In this document: piece after piece, positions 27,385 to 34,900 of the stretch
How the letters are laid out: each line of letters starts with the position of its first letter
Numbering within the stretch: position 1 is the stretch's first letter
Assembly: GCF_002736105.1 (NCBI RefSeq)
Contig: NZ_CP024123.1
Coordinates: forward strand, 2,906,001-2,970,000
Direction: 5' to 3'
Length of the DNA: 64,000 nt
DNA from: Solibacillus sp. R5-41
Lineage (GTDB): Bacteria; Bacillota; Bacilli; Bacillales_A; Planococcaceae
Position numbers and translations under genes: made by a program
The notes under the pieces: model-generated
The model's input: the letters and a program-made list of their open reading frames with translations, nothing else
The model's database searches: none
Told to the model about the DNA's origin: nothing

Positions 27385-28179
27385 TTAAGTTAAAAACTGT
27401 AAAATTCGTAAAACTTCATAAAAATCAGTTGTTTCAAATAACACGATATTATGTGCTTTAAATTTTGCACCTGGATAAAATGAATTGCGATACGCTTTAA
27501 TATGATCTTTGTAAATAAGTTCAAGTTCAAATTTCGCTGGAAGCTCTACTTGGATTTTTTCACGTTCCACATGCATTGCTTGTTCGATTAAGTTCTTTGT
27601 TTCTTTTAAAGTTTTTTGTGGGCTTACATTAATCGTAGCCGAGCCAATTCCATCCTTTGTTGCATATGTGACAATTTGGTCATTTATTTTTGCAATATGC
27701 TCTGTTAATGCCTGATCCCCACTGACAAAGGCAACCGGTACTTTATGGAGTGCGGCAGCATATGTATTAATCATAAATTCACTTGCATACTGCCCATTAA
27801 TTTTCACATCAGCAATCATGCTTAATGTGTGTGCTAATGGATTGCGTTCGCTACCTCCCTCACTGTGGTACCCAATGAAAATAGCGCGATCAAATGTTGC
27901 ATCTAATCCTGCGACCATGCACATCGGATCCATTGTCCAACCACGAATGATTTTAACGTTTTCAGGTAAATCCTCTAAAAGAATATTGCGTGCTGAATCA
28001 TGCGCATCTTTTAGTAAAATTTCCGTCGCGCCCCCTGCAACCGCACCTTCAATTGCAGCAAGTACTTCCTTTGTCATTTGCTTTTGAAAATAATGATAAT
28101 CCGCTAAGTTTAACTCCGTTTCATTCCAATGTGTCGTACCTGTAATCCCTTCAATATCTGCACTAATGTATACTTTCAT
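27385..28179 (-). CDS. dppA: D-aminopeptidase DppA (M55)
   Basis: A 264-residue zinc peptidase. Conserved ligands are D8 and E10 (ISADIEG), H60 (KDAHD), H105 (GYHSEGG) and E134 (ASEF); H117 is in the position of the proposed catalytic His. B. subtilis DppA hydrolyses D-Ala-D-Ala and D-Ala-Gly-Gly. It is cytoplasmic, with no signal peptide. The start overlaps the upstream D,D-dipeptidase gene by 4 bp. Two enzymes able to open D,D-dipeptides therefore stand side by side. Confidence 0.93.
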   Translation of the reverse strand: MKVYISADIEGITGTTHWNETELNLADYHYFQKQMTKEVLAAIEGAVAGGATEILLKDAHDSARNILLEDLPENVKIIRGWTMDPMCMVAGLDATFDRAIFIGYHSEGGSERNPLAHTLSMIADVKINGQYASEFMINTYAAALHKVPVAFVSGDQALTEHIAKINDQIVTYATKDGIGSATINVSPQKTLKETKNLIEQAMHVEREKIQVELPAKFELELIYKDHIKAYRNSFYPGAKFKAHNIVLFETTDFYEVLRILQFLT

Positions 28180-28922
28180 TTGTATCGATACTCCTTTAAT
28201 TCGTTTTTTTCAATCGTCGCAATGATGGCTCCGTAAAAGGCTGCCGGTTCATGTGCTTTCCTTGCCCACGTCACATTTCCAAAATCATAATGCCACCATT
28301 CCTCTGAATAATTTTTAAAGCCTGCACTAGTCATGCAATTAAACAGCAGTCTGCGATTTTTGAATGCTTCCGGATTTTCATCAGCATTTGTCTCAAAATA
28401 AGCTGTTGCAGATTTCGAGTTTGTTTCATCAAAGGCTGTCCCTAAGTCGAGTGGGTTTCCGAATGAATCACCCAACGTTAAATCAACGGCCCCTCCCGTT
28501 AAATGGGGTGCCGGGTAGCCTTCTTCAATGCTTGGATAGGCCACATATTTTAATGTTTCTTTTTGTACTTCTTGTTCGCTCCAACTAGGATTGGTCAAGG
28601 CAATTTCTTGCTGCACTTGATCAAATAAAAACTGTTGAACTTGTAAAGGTCGATAGCCGTCATACACGATGAAGCTATAGGATTTGGGTAACTCAGCTAA
28701 TGCCTGATTTAATCGCTCCGTTACACCTTGGCGTAAATAAATTGATTGTAAACTATTCGGTATTTTTTGATCATAATAGCTGGATCGAATAAATAATCGA
28801 TTTTTTATCGACTTCAACGCAACTAACGGTTCTCGTGTTTCCTTAATGACTGGTTTTTTATCAGCTGAATGTAGATGTTGTATTGGTTTTAATAAATTTT
28901 CTGAAATTGTTGTGCACCTCAT
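28176..28922 (-). CDS. D-alanyl-D-alanine dipeptidase (VanX/DdpX family, M15D)
   Basis: A protein of about 248 residues of the VanX family. The zinc ligands are the His and Asp of APHLTGGAVDLTLG and the His of EEWWHYDFG, with the preceding Glu as the catalytic base. VIYDGYRPLQVQ is the conserved VanX block. It hydrolyses D-Ala-D-Ala released from pentapeptides. No van ligase or sensor genes are near, so a catabolic (DdpX-like) role is more likely than vancomycin resistance. The ATG at 28922 lacks a clear ribosome site; GTG 28925 is an alternative. A CodY-like box lies within its first codons. It is the first gene of the 11-kb operon. Confidence 0.88.
   Translation of the reverse strand: MRCTTISENLLKPIQHLHSADKKPVIKETREPLVALKSIKNRLFIRSSYYDQKIPNSLQSIYLRQGVTERLNQALAELPKSYSFIVYDGYRPLQVQQFLFDQVQQEIALTNPSWSEQEVQKETLKYVAYPSIEEGYPAPHLTGGAVDLTLGDSFGNPLDLGTAFDETNSKSATAYFETNADENPEAFKNRRLLFNCMTSAGFKNYSEEWWHYDFGNVTWARKAHEPAAFYGAIIATIEKNELKEYRYK
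28895..28909. promoter_or_regulatory. CodY-box-like sequence at the head of the peptide operon
   Basis: AATTTTCTGAAATTG matches the CodY consensus AATTTTCWGAAAATT at 13 of 15 positions. It lies 14-28 bp inside the first gene. CodY represses the dpp operon of B. subtilis from a site close to the promoter, so this is a plausible operator; alternatively the true start codon is downstream of it. Confidence 0.5.
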
Positions 28923-29065
28923 CACTTAAGAAAATATAAAAAATTTAGAAGTTTTAGAGTTTTCAGTTATTTTATTAAATTATCATATCTTTGACGATTT
29001 TGGAAGTTTTTTCTTTAAATTTGTCCAATGATGGTAGAAATACCTGTTTACATTTAATTATCCTT

Positions 29066-29110
29066 AAAGAGGGGAAGTTTATTAGATTGAATTCCCGAAC
29101 TTCCCCCTTT
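29066..29110. terminator. Terminator after the P1-family peptidase gene
   Basis: The inverted repeat AAAGAGGGGAAGTT (29066-29079) / AACTTCCCCCTTT (29098-29110) lies just beyond the stop at 29114 and ahead of the operon start at 28922. It separates the peptidase from the peptide operon. Confidence 0.7.
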
Positions 29111-29113
29111 TAA

Positions 29114-30160
29114 TTATTCAAAAATAAATTGTTCGACTTGATTTCCGTGGCGCCCAATTGTTGTTTTGGCTTGTGCTAACGAATTGATGATGGCTTCTTC
29201 TGTCGCTTCGGCTGCCGCCGTAAATAATTGATTCATAATCGGGTGATCTTCCCGGATTTGCACACGAGATTCAATGTGCTCTGCTATTTGATGTGGGATT
29301 TCATGTGCCGTGGTAAAGCCGATGACAATATCACCACTACCATTAGAAAAATGACTACCTGTTCGTCCAAGCCCGATACCACAACGTTTTATAACACGCT
29401 TCAGTTGTCGACTACTTAGTGGTGCATCCGTTGCAAGTACGATCATTATCGACCCATCTGTAGGTGCAATGGTAGAATTTTCTTGTGTTGAATTTTTCTT
29501 ATAGTGTTCTTTCAAAAATTCACTACTCGTACCGAAATTACTCAGTACAAGGCAACCAATTGTATAAGATTCACTGCTATCTTCTAGTGCAACCACACGA
29601 GAAGATGAGCCAATTCCCCCTTTATAGCCAAAGCAAATCATTCCTTTCCCTGCTCCTACTGCTCCTTCTTCTGCCGTTTCTTCCATTGCACATTTGATTG
29701 CTTCCATCGCGTGCTCTGGGGTCACGGGGCAATGGCGAATGGAATTTAAATAACTATCATTACATTCCCCTACTACTATATTGACTGTGCCGGTTGTTAA
29801 CCCAATTTCTTCATTTTGACTTAATAAATAATTGAGCGTTCCTTGAGTTACAGCAGGCACTCCAAATGTATTCGTTAACATAATCGGTGACTCAATTACG
29901 CCCAGCTCATTCACTTGCACGAGCCCCGTTGTTTTTCCAAAACCATTCAAAACATAACTCGCTGCCGTTACTTTTTGACGAAACAAATTTCCACCATGTG
30001 GCAATATCGCCGTGACACCTGTACAAGCAACATCACCATTTTCATTAATCGGATGATCTAAAGTGACATGACCAACCTTTACACCAGCTACGTCTGTAAT
30101 GCAATTCTTATTCCCGGGCTTTAGCTGCCCAATTTTTATACCATACTCACTTACCTTCAT
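29114..30160 (-). CDS. P1 (DmpA/BapA) family aminopeptidase
   Basis: A protein of about 348 residues of the DmpA family, self-cleaving N-terminal nucleophile hydrolases. The processing site is in KGGIGSSSRV, where cleavage before the first Ser would create the nucleophile. GAVGAGKGM precedes it as in the family. DmpA-type enzymes release N-terminal D- or L-residues or beta-amino acids from small peptides. The start is ATG 30160, 11 bases after GGAG; upstream GTG/TTG codons sit on the ribosome site. It stands next to the peptide-salvage operon and may contribute to it, but a terminator separates them. Confidence 0.9.
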   Translation of the reverse strand: MKVSEYGIKIGQLKPGNKNCITDVAGVKVGHVTLDHPINENGDVACTGVTAILPHGGNLFRQKVTAASYVLNGFGKTTGLVQVNELGVIESPIMLTNTFGVPAVTQGTLNYLLSQNEEIGLTTGTVNIVVGECNDSYLNSIRHCPVTPEHAMEAIKCAMEETAEEGAVGAGKGMICFGYKGGIGSSSRVVALEDSSESYTIGCLVLSNFGTSSEFLKEHYKKNSTQENSTIAPTDGSIMIVLATDAPLSSRQLKRVIKRCGIGLGRTGSHFSNGSGDIVIGFTTAHEIPHQIAEHIESRVQIREDHPIMNQLFTAAAEATEEAIINSLAQAKTTIGRHGNQVEQFIFE

Positions 30161-30206
30161 AAAATTCAACACTCCTTTATCCTATGTATTTGGAAATCTA
30201 GTTAAA

Positions 30207-30239
30207 TTAGGAGCTACCATCAAATGTGGCAACTCCTAA
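30207..30239 (-). terminator. Weak terminator-like hairpin
   Basis: TTAGGAG (30207-30213) pairs with CTCCTAA (30233-30239), with partial pairing inside. It lies downstream of the cstA remnant on the minus strand and is followed by ATTTAA only. Confidence 0.4.
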
Positions 30240-30296
30240 AATGATGAATCGTTTATTTTGTAACGTAATCAGATACGTCTATATCTAACTCTAAAT

Positions 30297-30572
30297 CTAC
30301 GCCACGCTTCTAAATGCCGCCATAAAAAAGATGGTAACTGTTACTAATGTGAGGACAGACCCAACGCTATACGAAATCGATAATGACTGACCAAAGCCCA
30401 TATTAGTCTCATAAATAATATACACAAAACACATACTCGTCATAAATATTGCTGGAATTGTCGCAACTCCAATGATTTTTATGCTTTATTCCCCAAATAC
30501 TTTCTCGACAAATTTACCGCACGTGAAATATCCAACAATTAACAGAATAATACAAACCAAAAATGTAATCAT
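30297..30572 (-). pseudogene. cstA-like carbon starvation transporter remnant, internally deleted
   Basis: Reading the minus strand from ATG 30572 gives an N-terminus with GYFTCGKFVEKVFGE that resembles the start of CstA-family peptide/pyruvate transporters. A TAA stop follows at codon 29 (30488-30486). The same frame continues without shift into a membrane segment with IPAIFMTSMCFVYIIYE and a C-terminal span ending in AAFRSVA before the stop at 30297. This reads like the beginning and end of a protein of several hundred residues joined in frame with the middle lost. It covers 92 codons including both stops. The assignment rests on recognised motifs, not a search. Confidence 0.6.
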
Positions 30573-30605
30573 TCTCTCACCCTTACTAATTTTTTTATTA
30601 TTCAC

Positions 30606-30663
30606 ACTATATCAACACTGTTATATAACATCAAGTTTTTTTAAGGAACTATATAACAGTGTT
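30606..30663 (-). promoter_or_regulatory. Promoter with paired inverted operators for the cstA remnant
   Basis: On the minus strand TTGATG (30634-30629) and TATAGT (30611-30606) are spaced by 17 bp. A perfect 14-bp inverted repeat frames it: AACACTGTTATATA at 30614-30627 lies in the promoter spacer and its complement at 30650-30663 lies upstream of -35. The left copy also extends into the 12-bp palindrome TGTTATATAACA. Two identical inverted sites over a promoter are typical of repressor operators; the repressor is not encoded next to it. Confidence 0.55.
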
Positions 30664-30735
30664 AACTCATAAAATTTAATGTATAACTATGTAAACCAAC
30701 AACAAAATATGATTCGCTTGTCTTCAAAACAAAAA

Positions 30736-30762
30736 AAAGCGTCCCTTAAGTAGGTGCGCTTT
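30736..30762 (-). terminator. Terminator of the small ORF
   Basis: AAAGCG (30736-30741) pairs with CGCTTT (30757-30762), with further CCT/AGG pairing inside; on the minus strand eight T follow. It lies 74 bp beyond the stop of the 42-residue ORF. Confidence 0.6.
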
Positions 30763-30835
30763 CTAGTCAGCTTTCGAGAAATAGGTGTAGTGGTTGAGCA
30801 ACTATCATCTTCTTGAACGCAAAATTTCTCATGTA

Positions 30836-30964
30836 TTAAATATCTATAATTCCTCTTGACCAACGATCTACGAAGCTTTCAAATGTGATCCCATAACGGT
30901 TATACACTTCATGATAGACGAAATAAGTCCCCAGTTTATCTAACATTTCATCATTAATTCTCAT
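30836..30964 (-). CDS. Small hypothetical protein, 42 residues
   Basis: A short ORF starting MRINDEMLDKLGTYFVYHE and ending in WSRGIIDI. It has an AAAGGG site about eight bases before the ATG and a terminator downstream, so it looks like a real small gene. The product is soluble and aromatic-rich, with no membrane segment. I do not recognise the family. A further 29-codon frame ends 19 bp upstream (30984-31073) but has no ribosome site. Confidence 0.5.
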   Translation of the reverse strand: MRINDEMLDKLGTYFVYHEVYNRYGITFESFVDRWSRGIIDI

Positions 30965-31171
30965 CGTATCAACCCTTTCTTTTTCAACTTTGAGCGATAA
31001 TGTCGTGCTCCCCATTTCGATTCGCTGTTAGTTCTAACATACCCGTAATTCCCTTTTTTAATACAAGCTTCATTGTTGTAAATCGTTCACAAACATGCCC
31101 GAAATCATCCTGTTACAGTGCGTTCATTTTAGTAAGATGAATGTATACATATGAACGATGGAGGGACTGTT

Positions 31172-31684
31172 ATGCGAAATTTCCTTACAATTTGCGGCCT
31201 GCTTTTTTTATCATTATTGTTAGCAGGCTGTACTCAAGCACTTGGCGATATTAAAAATGCGGCGGCCGGCATCAACTCTAAAGCTAATGAAGCGGCAACA
31301 TCGATTTCATTAGATGTTCATTCCGTTCGCGCCGTTGAAATCCAATTTGATCATCAAACATTTACAATTAACGACCTTTTTAAAAGTATTTTACGTGATG
31401 TACAGTGGCATTATGAAAAAAAAGACGATCAAAATGAATTAAAAATTACGGGTACGTGGAACGAAAATGGTCTTTTTGCAAGCCACAATTTTGATGACAC
31501 AATGAAAAAACAGCTTACTGTAAACGGGCATATCGAAGTGATTTTATCTTTTGAAAATAACGTGTTGAACGAGGAGAAGACTGTAATCAGCATGTATTTA
31601 CATCAGGAGAAACTCGTTGAGCAACACGGAAAAGATGATTTACATGCACTTTATGCTCTTTATTTAGAAAATATCCCCGAATAA
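31172..31684 (+). CDS. Putative lipoprotein
   Basis: A 170-residue exported lipoprotein. Its signal peptide has lipobox LAGC and the lipidated cysteine at residue 20. The mature part begins with an Ala/Asn-rich helical linker (ALGDIKNAAAGINSKANEA), then a beta-rich domain of about 120 residues that I do not recognise. GGAGGG six bases before ATG 31172 sets the start over an in-frame ATG 21 bp earlier. It is monocistronic with its own terminator. Confidence 0.75.
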   Translation: MRNFLTICGLLFLSLLLAGCTQALGDIKNAAAGINSKANEAATSISLDVHSVRAVEIQFDHQTFTINDLFKSILRDVQWHYEKKDDQNELKITGTWNENGLFASHNFDDTMKKQLTVNGHIEVILSFENNVLNEEKTVISMYLHQEKLVEQHGKDDLHALYALYLENIPE

Positions 31685-31694
31685 TTCAAAGTAG

Positions 31695-31731
31695 AAGCCA
31701 TCATTTTTTCCTTTTTAGGAAGTGATGGCTT
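31695..31731 (+). terminator. Terminator of the lipoprotein gene
   Basis: AAGCCATCA (31695-31703) pairs with TGATGGCTT (31723-31731), with additional TTCC/GGAA pairing inside, followed by TTTT. Confidence 0.8.
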
Positions 31732-31856
31732 TTTACTATAGGCTGAATTGCTATATTCTACATTTCGCATTAATCCATAATTACAATGGGAAAATTTCAT
31801 CATTTTTAATGAATTTTTCATAATTTTATAAATATACTTTAATTTCATAGGAAATT

Positions 31857-31865
31857 TGTTATACT
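31857..31865 (+). promoter_or_regulatory. Extended -10 promoter for the first EAL gene
   Basis: TG-T-TATACT, about 40 bp upstream of the GTG start, with no strong -35. Confidence 0.45.
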
Positions 31866-31904
31866 GAAGTTAAAATTCGACCTACCACTAAGGGGGGAAC
31901 TTTC

Positions 31905-34079
31905 GTGCACATAAATCCATTGATGCCTCTATCACGCGATAACTTATTGATTTGGTTAAAAAGTTTTAGTGACCAACTCTCTAAAGGTACTCTGATCCTT
32001 GACTTCCATGATAAAAGTTTACCCATTCTACATATTAATAATGATTTTTTACAGCTAACTGGTTATAGTAAAGAGGCATTAATTGGGGAAAATATATCTA
32101 TTCTTAATGGACAAAAAACGAATTTAGATTTATATAATGAATTGCTTTATTCCTTAAAATATGGGGTTTCTAATAAATTTACTCTATTACATTACTCCAA
32201 ATGTGGCTCTGCCTTTTGGAACAGAATTATTGTACATCCGATTCGAGATGAACATAATGCAGTGGAATATTTACTTTTAACGTGCGAGGATCATACAGAG
32301 TTAGAATTAAATAAAATGCTTTCGAAACTTGAGCATGAAGTGTATGCAGAAATCGATAACGGGGATAATTTGCAATCCATTTTGACATTAATCTCAGAAA
32401 AAATCGAAAGCTATTATATTCGTAACGTATATTGTACAATTCACCTAATTGAACATCAAAACAAAACTAAATCGATTGGTTCCAATTTATTGCCTTTACA
32501 TATTATTCGGCAACTAGAATTACTTGAGGTCGCATCATATATGGGTTACAACACGCAGGCCGTCTATTTAAAAGAATTATCGCTTACCGAAAATGTAACG
32601 AAACTTTTTCAAGATCATCAACTCAACTTAGTTAAAACTTCATGGACAAAACCAATTTTAACTCCTCAACAACAAATTTCTGGTATTTTGACATTATGGC
32701 ACCAAGAAAATACCGAGTTAAAGCAAGATGATCTAAATTATTTAAATCGATTAGCTTTACTCATTCAATTAGCGATTAATTATGCCGAACAAAAATTAGA
32801 ATTACAAAGATTAGCTTTTTATGATATTGATACAAATATTCCGAACGTCCATTATTTCCAGAAAACATTAAAACAATGGATTGATGACGGAAATGAAGGA
32901 TTTATCGCAATAATCCACCCAAGTGAGTTCAATAACTTAGTCGATTTATATGGACGAAAAGCAGGGGATGATTTACTACGTCAAATCGTTGAACGGTTGC
33001 AACAAGAAACTACTCCTGGCGAGGAATTTATTGCACGGTTTTCTAATTCAATTATTGTCGCAAATAAATCAACTGTACATCATCTGAAAACATATGAATC
33101 TCGATTGCAGCCATTAACGTTCCATCCTTATTTGATTAACGAAAAGAAAAACTATATTACATTAAAAATTGGGGTTAGTAATTTTCATCATGCGTCCGTT
33201 GTGGAAGATTGCATTCATCAAGCCGACATCGCCTTAACAAAAGCCCGCTCGATAAACGGTACAAATGTCGCGTTGTTTGAAGAAGATAGTAATAAAAAGC
33301 TTGCTGAAGAAATGGAAACGTTTAATCAACTTGTTTACGGCATTCAAAATGGCGAATTTACCGTTCATTTACAGCCAAAAATTAATATTACTACGTTAGA
33401 AATTGAAGGATTTGAAGCATTGTCGCGCTGGAACTCTCATGTGTTAGGCAATGTATCACCGGCTATATTTATTCCAATCGCTGAGAAAACAGGAAAAATT
33501 AAAGACATCGATTCTTTAAACTTTAAAACCGTACTTTCTTGGTTACAAAAACGTGTCATCGAAGGAAAAAAAGTTTATCCGATTGCTATTAATATTTCAC
33601 CCGATTATTTTTATGACGTTGACTTTTTAAAGGATATTGCACGCATTTTCGAACAATTCAATGTGCCTGCAAATTACATCCGATTCGAAGTGACCGAAAG
33701 TATAGAACTTGTGGATTTCACAAAAGCAAAAGACATTTTACAACAACTGAAAGAAATTGGCATCGAAAGTTCAATTGATGATTTTGGTGTAGGCTTTTCA
33801 TCATTGAGCTACTTACCACATTTGCCGTTTTCAGAAATAAAAATTGATCGCAGCTTCATTAAATCTATGAAAAATCCTGGTGTTTATGCCGTTGTTCAAA
33901 CAATTATTCAGCTCGCGCAAAATATTTATATGCGTGCTATTGCAGAAGGCATCGAAACAGAAGAACAATTAAAAATGCTCCAGTCAATGGGCTGTCCAGC
34001 GGGGCAAGGGTATTATTTTTACAAGCCGATGCCCATAATAGAAATCGATCAACTTATTGATTTACATATGGTCAATTAA
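31905..34079 (+). CDS. PAS-GAF-like-GGDEF(degenerate)-EAL protein, putative c-di-GMP phosphodiesterase
   Basis: A 724-residue cytoplasmic protein. An N-terminal PAS domain of LOV-like sequence (about 25-135) carries GENISILNG where photoactive LOV domains have GRNCRFLQ, so the flavin-binding Cys is missing. A GAF-like region follows (about 140-300). The GGDEF domain (about 315-450) has its signature replaced by ARFSNSII, so cyclase activity is unlikely. The EAL domain looks intact: E504-A-L, NISP, ESIEL, DDFG at about 625, AEGIE at about 680. It probably degrades cyclic di-GMP in response to a ligand at the PAS domain. GTG start after GGGGGG. Paralogous to 55546-57747. Confidence 0.88.
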   Translation: MHINPLMPLSRDNLLIWLKSFSDQLSKGTLILDFHDKSLPILHINNDFLQLTGYSKEALIGENISILNGQKTNLDLYNELLYSLKYGVSNKFTLLHYSKCGSAFWNRIIVHPIRDEHNAVEYLLLTCEDHTELELNKMLSKLEHEVYAEIDNGDNLQSILTLISEKIESYYIRNVYCTIHLIEHQNKTKSIGSNLLPLHIIRQLELLEVASYMGYNTQAVYLKELSLTENVTKLFQDHQLNLVKTSWTKPILTPQQQISGILTLWHQENTELKQDDLNYLNRLALLIQLAINYAEQKLELQRLAFYDIDTNIPNVHYFQKTLKQWIDDGNEGFIAIIHPSEFNNLVDLYGRKAGDDLLRQIVERLQQETTPGEEFIARFSNSIIVANKSTVHHLKTYESRLQPLTFHPYLINEKKNYITLKIGVSNFHHASVVEDCIHQADIALTKARSINGTNVALFEEDSNKKLAEEMETFNQLVYGIQNGEFTVHLQPKINITTLEIEGFEALSRWNSHVLGNVSPAIFIPIAEKTGKIKDIDSLNFKTVLSWLQKRVIEGKKVYPIAINISPDYFYDVDFLKDIARIFEQFNVPANYIRFEVTESIELVDFTKAKDILQQLKEIGIESSIDDFGVGFSSLSYLPHLPFSEIKIDRSFIKSMKNPGVYAVVQTIIQLAQNIYMRAIAEGIETEEQLKMLQSMGCPAGQGYYFYKPMPIIEIDQLIDLHMVN

Positions 34080-34117
34080 TTCATGTACTTTTGAGAAAAT
34101 TTTATTTTTTCATTAAT

Positions 34118-34168
34118 AAAAAGCTGTCATCAAAAGTCATTTCCGACGACTTTTGAGACAGCTTTTTT
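34118..34168. terminator. Terminator of the first EAL gene
   Basis: A long imperfect stem (AAAAAGCTGTC... at 34118-34138 with 34148-34168) is followed by TTTTTTAA. Confidence 0.8.
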
Positions 34169-34241
34169 AATTTCATTCATCAGAAGACACGCAATTATAT
34201 ATGCGGTGTGATGAATATGGTATTCGTTTTTCCAGTGGGTG

Positions 34242-34889
34242 TTAGGCTAAGTTCGTCGGTAAATCAGCTGCTAAAAACGCAATCAAATCTAGGATATTTT
34301 GTTCGTTTACACCATGACCAACCGGATATATTTTAAACGCAACATCCGTGCCATAATCATTGAAAAATGCGGCGCTTTGCTCTGCCCAAACAAGTGGGAA
34401 ATCGTAATCATATTCACCATGTGAAATGAAGATTTTTGATTGATCCATTGCTTTTTTGCTGTATTCAAGTGCAACAAATTCTGGTAAATAACCACTCAGC
34501 GATGCAGTCCCTCGAATCGCATTGCCCATGACAACCGCTAAAGATTGTGCAACGGCCGCGCCTTGGTTAAAGCCTACGACATAAATTTGCGTCGGGTCTA
34601 TTTTGTATTCTTCAATCGCTTCATGAATAAAGTTCTCCGTCACTTTAATCACTTTGTCAAAAATGCTACGCGCAGGTTTACCTTCCTCTTCAAACGTATA
34701 AAAAGCGTATCCTGGACGATGTTCAATCGGACCTTGTAAGCTGAAAATATGGCATTGTGCCGAAAAAGACTCCACTAATTGGATTAAATCTTGCTCATTG
34801 CTCCCTAAACCATGCAAAAGAAAAATCGCTGGATGCTTGTCTCCTTCAACATGAGGGGCTATATGTTTAAAATTATATGGTGATTTCAT
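34242..34889 (-). CDS. Carboxylesterase/phospholipase-like alpha/beta hydrolase lacking the nucleophile Ser
   Basis: A 215-residue alpha/beta hydrolase of the carboxylesterase/phospholipase family: LLHGLGSNEQDL oxyanion block, nucleophile elbow, Asp region in SHGEYDYDFP and His in YPVGHGVN. In the elbow the expected GFSQG reads GFNQG; the codon at 34568-34566 is AAC, where AGC would give Ser. The enzyme should therefore be inactive as a serine hydrolase, or the change is a recent mutation or a sequencing error. AAAGGAG precedes the ATG. It lies 11 bp downstream of the hypothetical gene at 34901-35464, so they are probably an operon. Confidence 0.85.
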   Translation of the reverse strand: MKSPYNFKHIAPHVEGDKHPAIFLLHGLGSNEQDLIQLVESFSAQCHIFSLQGPIEHRPGYAFYTFEEEGKPARSIFDKVIKVTENFIHEAIEEYKIDPTQIYVVGFNQGAAVAQSLAVVMGNAIRGTASLSGYLPEFVALEYSKKAMDQSKIFISHGEYDYDFPLVWAEQSAAFFNDYGTDVAFKIYPVGHGVNEQNILDLIAFLAADLPTNLA

Positions 34890-34900
34890 TGTTTTCTCCT

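Noticed and set aside
28176-28922. Vancomycin-resistance cluster suggested by the VanX-like gene
   Set aside because: No D-Ala-D-Lac/D-Ser ligase, VanH or VanRS-like genes are present; the neighbours are peptide-salvage genes.
30984-31073. 29-codon ORF upstream of the small 42-codon gene
   Set aside because: No ribosome site before its ATG and no terminator or conservation evidence; mentioned only as a possibility.
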